This document shows, piece after piece, positions 58,850-64,000 of a stretch of DNA of 64,000 nt. The number at the start of each line of letters is the position of its first letter. Position 1 is the first letter of the stretch. The DNA is taken from the NCBI RefSeq assembly GCF_001613165.1, contig NZ_BDBV01000032.1:1-64000 (forward strand), written 5' to 3'. The stretch comes from Nocardia mexicana NBRC 108244 (GTDB lineage: Bacteria; Actinomycetota; Actinomycetes; Mycobacteriales; Mycobacteriaceae). The notes beneath the pieces were generated by a model, which made no database searches, had not been told where the DNA came from, and was given only the letters and a program-made list of their open reading frames with translations. The translations under genes were made by a program, and so were the position numbers.

Positions 58850-60144
58850 CCACGCCCCGCCTCGATCCCGACGGTGTCGCTCGTTGCCCGGTGCCGCCCG
58901 AATCCCGGATGGTGCCGCTGAGCGGCCCGCGCTTCCACACCGACCCGCAGCACCTGTACGCCGAGATGCGTCGCGAGCACGGCCCGGTGGTGGCGGTGGA
59001 GCTGCCCGGCGGCTTCCCGGCCTGGCTGGTCATCGGCTACCGCGAACTGCACCAGGTGACCAGCGATCCGGAACTGTTCCCGCGCAACGTCGCCCTGTGG
59101 AACCAGTGGCCGAAGATCCCCGACGACTGGCCGCTGCTGCCGATGGTGGGGCGGCCCATGCCCTCGATCTATTTCACCGCGGGTACCGAGCACCGCCGGC
59201 ACGTGGCCATGGTGGAACCGGCGCTGGAGTCGGTGGATCCGTTCGAGCTGCGGCGCACCTGTGAGGATCTGGCCGATCGGCTGATCGACGCCTTCTGCGG
59301 CCGCGGCGAGGCCGACCTGATGGCCGAATTCGCCGAGCCGCTACCGGTTCTCGCGCTGGCCACCATCCTCGGCTTCCCCGACGAGGAGGCGCCGGAGCTG
59401 GCGTGGGCCATGAAGAAGCTGGCCGACGGCGGCGCCGACGCGCAGGCGGCGTTCCAGCGCTTCAACGAGATGATGCGCCACATGGTGGCGACCAAGAAGG
59501 CCGCGCTGGCCAAGGGGCTGCCGGGCTCGGATCTGGTGTCGGTGATGCTGCGGCATCCGCAGCCGTTCACCGACGAGGAGTACGCGCTCGACCTGCAGGC
59601 CGTCATCGCGGCCGGTCATCTCCCCACCGCCGACTGGCTGGTGAACTCGCTGCGGCTGATGCTCACCGACGAGCGGTTCGCGGCGGCGTTCGGCGGCGGC
59701 CGCCGCAGCGTCGGCCAGGCCATGAACGAGGCGCTGTGGGAGGACACGCCCACCCAGATCCTGGCCGGGCGCTGGGCCGCGCGCGATGCCCGCTTGGCGG
59801 ACAAGGTGATTCGCGCGGGCGACCTGCTGCTGCTCGGCCTGGCCGCGGCCAACGCCGATCCGCACGTGCGCCAGCATCTCGGCGACGCCGCCGAACCGGC
59901 GCACACCGGCAACAGCGCGCATTTCGCCTTCAGCCACGGCGAGTACCGCTGCCCGTTCCCGGCCCAGCAGATCGCGGAGATCATCGCGCGCACCGGGATC
60001 GAGGTGCTGCTGGACCGGCTGCCCGATATCGACCTGGCCGTGCCCGCCGCGAGCCTGGTCCGGCGGCCGTCGCCGTTCCTGCGCGGAATGACCTCTCTCC
60101 CAGTTCAATTCACTCCCGTTCGCGCGGTCGGAGGTATCCGGTGA
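58846..60144 (+). CDS. Cytochrome P450 lacking ExxR, conservon-linked (CYP157-like)
   Basis: A 432-residue P450-fold protein directly behind cvnD (ATGA overlap). The heme loop is FAFSHGEYRCPFP with Cys369 in place. The K-helix reads NEALWED, so the invariant ExxR is ExxW (Glu295/Trp298). The I-helix AAGHLPTAD lacks the acidic residue before the Thr. In Streptomyces the CYP157 proteins next to conservons also lack ExxR, so this is a recognised if rare variant. It may be an electron-transfer, sensory or structural partner of the following P450. Confidence 0.83.
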   Translation: MTTPRLDPDGVARCPVPPESRMVPLSGPRFHTDPQHLYAEMRREHGPVVAVELPGGFPAWLVIGYRELHQVTSDPELFPRNVALWNQWPKIPDDWPLLPMVGRPMPSIYFTAGTEHRRHVAMVEPALESVDPFELRRTCEDLADRLIDAFCGRGEADLMAEFAEPLPVLALATILGFPDEEAPELAWAMKKLADGGADAQAAFQRFNEMMRHMVATKKAALAKGLPGSDLVSVMLRHPQPFTDEEYALDLQAVIAAGHLPTADWLVNSLRLMLTDERFAAAFGGGRRSVGQAMNEALWEDTPTQILAGRWAARDARLADKVIRAGDLLLLGLAAANADPHVRQHLGDAAEPAHTGNSAHFAFSHGEYRCPFPAQQIAEIIARTGIEVLLDRLPDIDLAVPAASLVRRPSPFLRGMTSLPVQFTPVRAVGGIR

Positions 60145-61376
60145 AGTCGCAGTGCCCATTCGTCGTCGATCCGATGATCGGCGATCTCGCCGGGGAGACC
60201 GCGCACCTGCGCGACAGCGGCCCGATCACGCGGATCGAACTGCTCGGGGTGCCCGCCTGGACGATCACCGACCATGCGGTCGCCCGTCGGCTGCTCGTCG
60301 ACCCGCGGCTGGTCAAGGATCTGGATGCCTGGTCGCTGTGGACCTCCGGGACGGTGACCCGGCAGTGGCCGCTGATCGGCATGATCGACGCCGGGCGGTC
60401 CATGTTCACCGTCGACGGCGCCGAGCATCGGCGATTACGGATCAAGACCACCCAGGCGCTCACCCCGCGGCGGCTGGAGGCGTTGCGGCCCATGATCGAA
60501 CGGTTCACCGCGGAACTGCTCGACGATCTCGCCGCCGCGGGCGCCGGGGGCGACACGGTGGATCTGAAGGCGGTCTTCGCGTATCCGCTGCCGATGCGGG
60601 TGATCAGCGAGCTGATGGGGGTGCCGCGGTCCGACCACCCGATGCTGCTGGAGTCGTACAAGAAGTTCTTCTCCGTGCTGACCCCGCAGGACGAGCGGCT
60701 GCGGGTGATCGCGGACCTGGACGTGTACTACCGCGACATGGTGCGGGAGAAGACGGCCCGGCTGCGCGACGGTTCCCCCTCCGACGATCTCACCACCGCG
60801 CTCATCCAGGCCGACGAGGGCGGCGAGCCGCTCACCGAGGAGGAGGTGACGGGGAACCTGAAGGCGCTGGTCGCGGCCGGGCACGAGACCACCGTCAGCC
60901 TCCTGCTGTGCGCGGTGCGGGCCCTGCTGACCCACCCCGAGCAGTTCGACCGGGTCCGCGGCGGCGATATCGAGTGGAAGCAGGTGATCGAGGAGACCCT
61001 GCGCTGGGACGGCCCGGTGATCCACCTGCTGATGCGGTTCGCCACCGAGGACATCGCCGTGGGCGACACCGTGATCGAGAAGGGCGAGGGGGTCGTGATG
61101 TCGTACCGCGCGATCGGCCGCGACACCGCCGTGCACGGCGCCGACGCCGACGACTTCGACGCCACCCGCCCGACCGCGGGCCGCAACATCTCCTTCGGAT
61201 ACGGCCCGCACGTCTGCCCCGGCGCCGCGCTGGCCCGCCTGGAGGCGGCCGTCGCCCTCCCCGCCCTGTTCGCGCGCTTCCCCGAACTGCGGCTCGCGAT
61301 CCCGGCGGGCGACCTGACGAACCTCCCGGTGCTCACCCAGAACGATATGGCGGCCTTCCCCGCGAAATTGACCTGA
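60141..61376 (+). CDS. Cytochrome P450, canonical (CYP154-like)
   Basis: A 411-residue P450 with every canonical motif: I-helix LVAAGHETTVSLL, K-helix EETLRWDGPVIHLLMRFA (ExxR), and heme loop FGYGPHVCPGAALARLE. It starts with GTG overlapping the preceding P450 stop. In Streptomyces conservons a CYP154 commonly follows the CYP157, and the two are thought to be outputs or partners of the Cvn complex. The redox partner is not encoded here. Confidence 0.88.
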   Translation: MKSQCPFVVDPMIGDLAGETAHLRDSGPITRIELLGVPAWTITDHAVARRLLVDPRLVKDLDAWSLWTSGTVTRQWPLIGMIDAGRSMFTVDGAEHRRLRIKTTQALTPRRLEALRPMIERFTAELLDDLAAAGAGGDTVDLKAVFAYPLPMRVISELMGVPRSDHPMLLESYKKFFSVLTPQDERLRVIADLDVYYRDMVREKTARLRDGSPSDDLTTALIQADEGGEPLTEEEVTGNLKALVAAGHETTVSLLLCAVRALLTHPEQFDRVRGGDIEWKQVIEETLRWDGPVIHLLMRFATEDIAVGDTVIEKGEGVVMSYRAIGRDTAVHGADADDFDATRPTAGRNISFGYGPHVCPGAALARLEAAVALPALFARFPELRLAIPAGDLTNLPVLTQNDMAAFPAKLT

Positions 61377-61429
61377 GTCACGGTCTGTGATCCCATCCCA
61401 TACGGGCGATTCATGACAGACTTGCCCGC

Positions 61430-62635
61430 GTGAGTGGGCTTGCTGATTCTGCTGCCGGTGCGAACGACACGGGTGCGCCGCCGCCTCCGGATCGAGGGAC
61501 GCTGATCGGGCGGGGCACGCTCTGGCTGGCGAAGTGGGCGGTGTGCATCGTCGCGATCGCGGCGGGCGGCTGGGTGCTGCAGATTCTCCTGGCCAAATTG
61601 TGGGTAGTGGTGCTGCCGGTGCTGCTGGCGATCGTGGTCGCCACGGTGCTGTGGCCGCCCACGCGCTTCCTGACCAAGCACGGCCTCCCGCCCGCCGCGG
61701 CCGCGTCGATCACCGTGCTCGGCTTCCTCGCGCTGTTCGCCGGTGTGGTGGCGTTGATCGTGCCCTCGGTGGTGGATCAGGCGCCGGAGCTGGCCGACCG
61801 GTCGACCGACGGCATCCACAAGGTGCGCGACTGGCTGCAGGGTCCGCCGCTGAAAATCGGTGACGAGCAACTGAATTCGGGCGTGGACGCGATCGTGTCC
61901 CGGTTGCAGTCCAGCTCCGAGCGGATCGCGACCGGGGTGTTCAGCGGGGTCAGCGCGGCGACCTCGGCGATCATCACGATGCTGCTGGTGCTGGTGCTGT
62001 CGTTCTTCTTCATCAAGGACGGCCCGAAGTTCCTGCCGTGGCTGCACGCCCTGTTCGGCAACCGCAGCGGGCGGCATTTCGAGGAGGTGCTGAACCGGGT
62101 CTGGGCCACGCTCGGCGGCTTCATCCGGACCCAGGCGCTGGTGAGCCTGATCGACGCCGTGTTCATCGGCGCGGGTCTGTTCATCCTGCACGTGCCGCTG
62201 GCGATGGTGCTGGCGGTGATCACCTTCATCGGCGGCTTCATCCCGATGGTCGGCGCGTTCGTGGCGGGGGCGCTGGCGGTGCTCGTCGCGCTGGTAGGCA
62301 ACGGCGTCACCACGGCGCTGATCGTGCTCGGCATCATCATCGCGGTGCAGCAGCTGGAAGGCAATGTGCTGCAGCCGGTCCTGCAGAGCCGCAGCATGAA
62401 GTTGCACGCGGTGGTGGTGCTGCTCGCCGTCACCGCGGGCGGCTCGCTGTACGGGATCGTCGGCGCGTTCCTCGCGGTCCCCGTCGCCGCGGTCGGCGCG
62501 GTGGTGTTCCGGTACGTGGGCGAGCAGATGGACGTGATCGCCACGCCGTCACCGGATGCGGCGGACGAGGCAACGGCAGACGAGAGGACAGCGGACAAGG
62601 CGGTGCAGGATGGAGGCACGGCGATTACCGAGTAG
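61430..62635 (+). CDS. AI-2E family transporter
   Basis: A 401-residue membrane protein with the AI-2E (YdiK/PerM) pattern: two N-terminal helices (AKWAVCIVAIAAGGWVLQILL and WVVVLPVLLAIVVATVLWPP), a soluble insertion after the third helix (about residues 110-180), then FFFIKDGPKFLPWL, WATLGGFIRTQALVSLIDAVFIGAGLFIL, and the long helical tail with GNVLQPVLQSRSMKLHAVVVLLAVTAGG. The C-terminus is Ala/Asp/Glu-rich. Family members export small molecules or act as Na+/H+ antiporters; the name AI-2E does not establish quorum signalling. Confidence 0.88.
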   Translation: MSGLADSAAGANDTGAPPPPDRGTLIGRGTLWLAKWAVCIVAIAAGGWVLQILLAKLWVVVLPVLLAIVVATVLWPPTRFLTKHGLPPAAAASITVLGFLALFAGVVALIVPSVVDQAPELADRSTDGIHKVRDWLQGPPLKIGDEQLNSGVDAIVSRLQSSSERIATGVFSGVSAATSAIITMLLVLVLSFFFIKDGPKFLPWLHALFGNRSGRHFEEVLNRVWATLGGFIRTQALVSLIDAVFIGAGLFILHVPLAMVLAVITFIGGFIPMVGAFVAGALAVLVALVGNGVTTALIVLGIIIAVQQLEGNVLQPVLQSRSMKLHAVVVLLAVTAGGSLYGIVGAFLAVPVAAVGAVVFRYVGEQMDVIATPSPDAADEATADERTADKAVQDGGTAITE

Positions 62636-62759
62636 GCCTCGCCCATACCCACGACACGGCTCGCCAGCGGTGTGGTCTCCCGTCATTCCCGCAAATTCCA
62701 GGATCATGACGCGAGACCGCCTCGTAACTACCCACCCGCGTGCGTGCGTGCGGAATGGG

Positions 62760-62915
62760 CTACCGGCCGGTCTCGCCGTCCTCTTCTTTGATGCGCCGCG
62801 AAATCGCTTGTACTGTCTTGTCTTTCAGTACTCGTTGCGGCCACACGATCGCCGTGATGAGCACGAGCAGTGGTATCCCGATGGCAATGGCCAGTCCGGC
62901 AGTCGTATTACTCAT
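62760..62915 (-). CDS. Small single-pass membrane protein
   Basis: A 51-residue protein. One helix (about residues 5-24, AGLAIAIGIPLLVLITAIVWP) precedes a basic tail, KDKTVQAISRRIKEEDGE. It overlaps the upstream small gene by ATGA. It is unrecognised, but the coupling and helix make it credible. The longer frame that would include it is a shadow. Confidence 0.55.
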   Translation of the reverse strand: MSNTTAGLAIAIGIPLLVLITAIVWPQRVLKDKTVQAISRRIKEEDGETGR

Positions 62916-63142
62916 CCGTTGTCCCAGGCGAACACTCGCCATATCGGAGCATCTGATGGAAACCCGTTGCCCGGTGCGACGGATTTGACTTCGATGCGGT
63001 AGCGCGGCGTCCGTTGCTTCAGTGCGGCAACGAATCTCACGATCGCGTCGGCTCGGTCCGTGTACACGAGAGTGGGATGTTTCCGGCGCGGGCCGAAATC
63101 TACGTGCACGACCCCTTGCGACAGTCTGAGTGTGGCGGTCAT
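62912..63142 (-). CDS. Small hypothetical protein
   Basis: A 76-residue unrecognised protein: MTATLRLSQGVVHVDFGPRR, then LVYTDRADAIVRFVAALKQR and IEVKSVAPGNG, with a mixed alpha/beta look. The ATG follows AGAGG. It is followed by, and coupled to, the small membrane protein gene. A pair of such short genes next to DUF6879 suggests an accessory locus. Confidence 0.5.
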   Translation of the reverse strand: MTATLRLSQGVVHVDFGPRRKHPTLVYTDRADAIVRFVAALKQRTPRYRIEVKSVAPGNGFPSDAPIWRVFAWDNG

Positions 63143-63405
63143 CGTGGCCTCTTCTCGTTTGGTGTGGAAGGCAGATCGGGTCCGGGATTGCACTGCGACA
63201 CCCGGTGGGCCGCCTGCCCTCACGTAGGGCGGGGCCAGGTGGCAACCACCGCACCCGAGCGCCATCTGTGACGCTAGAAGCCGCTGACTACGCGGCACAT
63301 CGAAATTGCGGATGATTGCGAACAGCTTCAGAACAAGGCGCTGCAATAGCCGGTATTCGCTGGGAGCATTGCGGTGTCAGTTCCGATTCCGCAAGGAGAG
63401 CCCTC

Positions 63406-63717
63406 ATGACCACCACACCCGTCCCATTACGGCTGCTCGGCTCCGGATCGAAAGACGGCGGCTGCCCTGCCCTGTACGCCGAAGACGACATCGACGCACT
63501 GATCGTGCAGGGCATCGCCGCCCGCAATGGCGGAGCCGTTCTCGTGCCACACGCTCTACTCGACTGGGCTGAACCCGGATCGCGCCTCACTGTCGAAACC
63601 ACCGACACCCCCGGCACGGTGCTCGTCACCGGGATGCCGGTCACCGGCAATGTGAAGGCCCGGCTTACCTTGGACCCGGACGAAACCGCAGTGGAGGTAC
63701 CCCGATGCGCGCTATAA
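63406..63717 (+). CDS. Hypothetical protein upstream of DUF6879
   Basis: A 103-residue unrecognised protein: PLRLLGSGSKDGGCPALYAEDDIDALIVQGIAARNGG, then VLVPHALLDWAEPGSRLTVETTDTPGTVLVTGMPV. The predominantly beta pattern and the single Cys are the only notable features. AAGGAGAG precedes the ATG. It overlaps the DUF6879 gene by 13 bp, so the two work or are at least expressed together. Divergent from the small-gene pair across a 263-bp gap in which nothing was recognised. Confidence 0.6.
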   Translation: MTTTPVPLRLLGSGSKDGGCPALYAEDDIDALIVQGIAARNGGAVLVPHALLDWAEPGSRLTVETTDTPGTVLVTGMPVTGNVKARLTLDPDETAVEVPRCAL

Positions 63718-64000
63718 CCGGCGAACTTGCCGGAGAAGGCATCTACGCCGAGTACTTCCGCGCTGCATTTTCCAGCGCCGTCCACGTGGAAGTGCAGGAC
63801 AACTACGGCGTGCCCGACGAATACGAGCCGCTTGCCCGCTGGCGCGACACCGGCGAGATCGTGGAAACGGACGGCGGACGCCAATGGGCTGCGCTGGTCG
63901 CCGAGACGACCGCACGCGGGGTCACGGTGGCGCGGGTGCGAGTCGTGACCGTGCCGCACAGTGAATACACGGGTTGGCTGCTGGCCGCCAGTGCTCCCAA
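63705..64000 (+). CDS. DUF6879 family protein, C-terminus off the window edge
   Basis: 98 complete codons are visible to the edge. The protein shows the DUF6879 pattern: IYAEYFRAAFSSAVHVEVQDNYGVPDEYEPLARWRDTGE, then ARGVTVARVRVVTVPHSEYTGWLLAAS. DUF6879 proteins are frequent in actinobacteria next to XRE-type regulators and mobile or competition loci, and their role is not established. The reading frame is intact to the window end, so the gene probably continues. Confidence 0.7.
   Translation, partial: MRAITGELAGEGIYAEYFRAAFSSAVHVEVQDNYGVPDEYEPLARWRDTGEIVETDGGRQWAALVAETTARGVTVARVRVVTVPHSEYTGWLLAASAP

Noticed and set aside
1..64000. CRISPR arrays, rRNA, tRNA, transposase or integrase genes
   Set aside because: No repeat-spacer pattern, conserved RNA gene sequence or recombinase motif was recognised by eye. 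A covariance-model scan (Infernal, tRNAscan-SE) would be needed to exclude small RNA genes.

Overview
The window is from a high-GC actinobacterium, most likely Nocardia or a close relative in the Mycobacteriales. The evidence is strong codon-position GC bias, frequent GTG starts, many ATGA/GTGA overlapping gene junctions, several promoters with a TANNNT box 6-7 nt before the start codon (leaderless type), and lineage-typical families (DUF5313, AztD-type lipoprotein, PucR-like regulators, a conservon with two P450s, DUF6879). No rRNA, tRNA, CRISPR array, transposase or integrase was recognised. Identifications were made by reading translations and motifs; no database search was run.

Layout. 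0-6 kb holds housekeeping and regulatory genes: a partial membrane protein, a SRPBCC protein, a PucR-like regulator, an ArsR/glyoxalase pair with a visible operator, an SDR and a HupE/UreJ-like membrane protein. 6-16.6 kb is an organosulfur-oxidation island: two DszC/SfnB-like flavin monooxygenases of acyl-CoA dehydrogenase fold, two DszA/NtaA-like FMN monooxygenases, a confidently recognised dimethylsulfone monooxygenase SfnG with an unusual structured leader, a StyA-like FAD monooxygenase, an MFS carrier and an OhrR/MarR-type regulator. No flavin reductase lies in the window to feed these enzymes. 16.6-20.4 kb holds a lone ketosynthase, a divergent GlxA/AraC regulator, a protein made only of sigma region 4, and an MDR oxidoreductase.

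20.4-24.1 kb is a GntR locus (nitrilase, GntR, MFS, DUF2848) in which the two divergent control regions share a TGTATACA box. 24.2-36.9 kb is a tetritol (erythritol/threitol) catabolic cluster: an FGGY kinase, an SDR, a SorC-type regulator with paired operators, an EltD-like dehydrogenase, a CUT1 ABC transporter with two ATPases, a DerK-like DhaK-DhaL kinase and a DerI-like RpiB isomerase. The model is tetritol uptake, oxidation to erythrulose, phosphorylation, and isomerisation to erythrose 4-phosphate.

37-46.5 kb carries GPP34, TetR/DHA2 efflux, alpha/beta hydrolases, a PPOX-family protein, NmrA/LysR, a secreted peptidase-like hydrolase and an AraC regulator. 46.6-53 kb carries a second PucR-like regulator, a free-standing copy of its N-terminal domain, and a mymA-like operon (HSL-type esterase, SDR, ferritin-like diiron protein, Baeyer-Villiger monooxygenase). 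53-55.5 kb has a MerR regulator, an AztD-like zinc chaperone lipoprotein and an orphan gene. 55.7-61.4 kb is a complete conservon (CvnA-B-C-D) followed by two P450s. The first P450 lacks the ExxR arginine, and a 77-bp MIRU-like element sits between cvnB and cvnC. The window ends with an AI-2E family protein and four small accessory genes including a DUF6879 protein.
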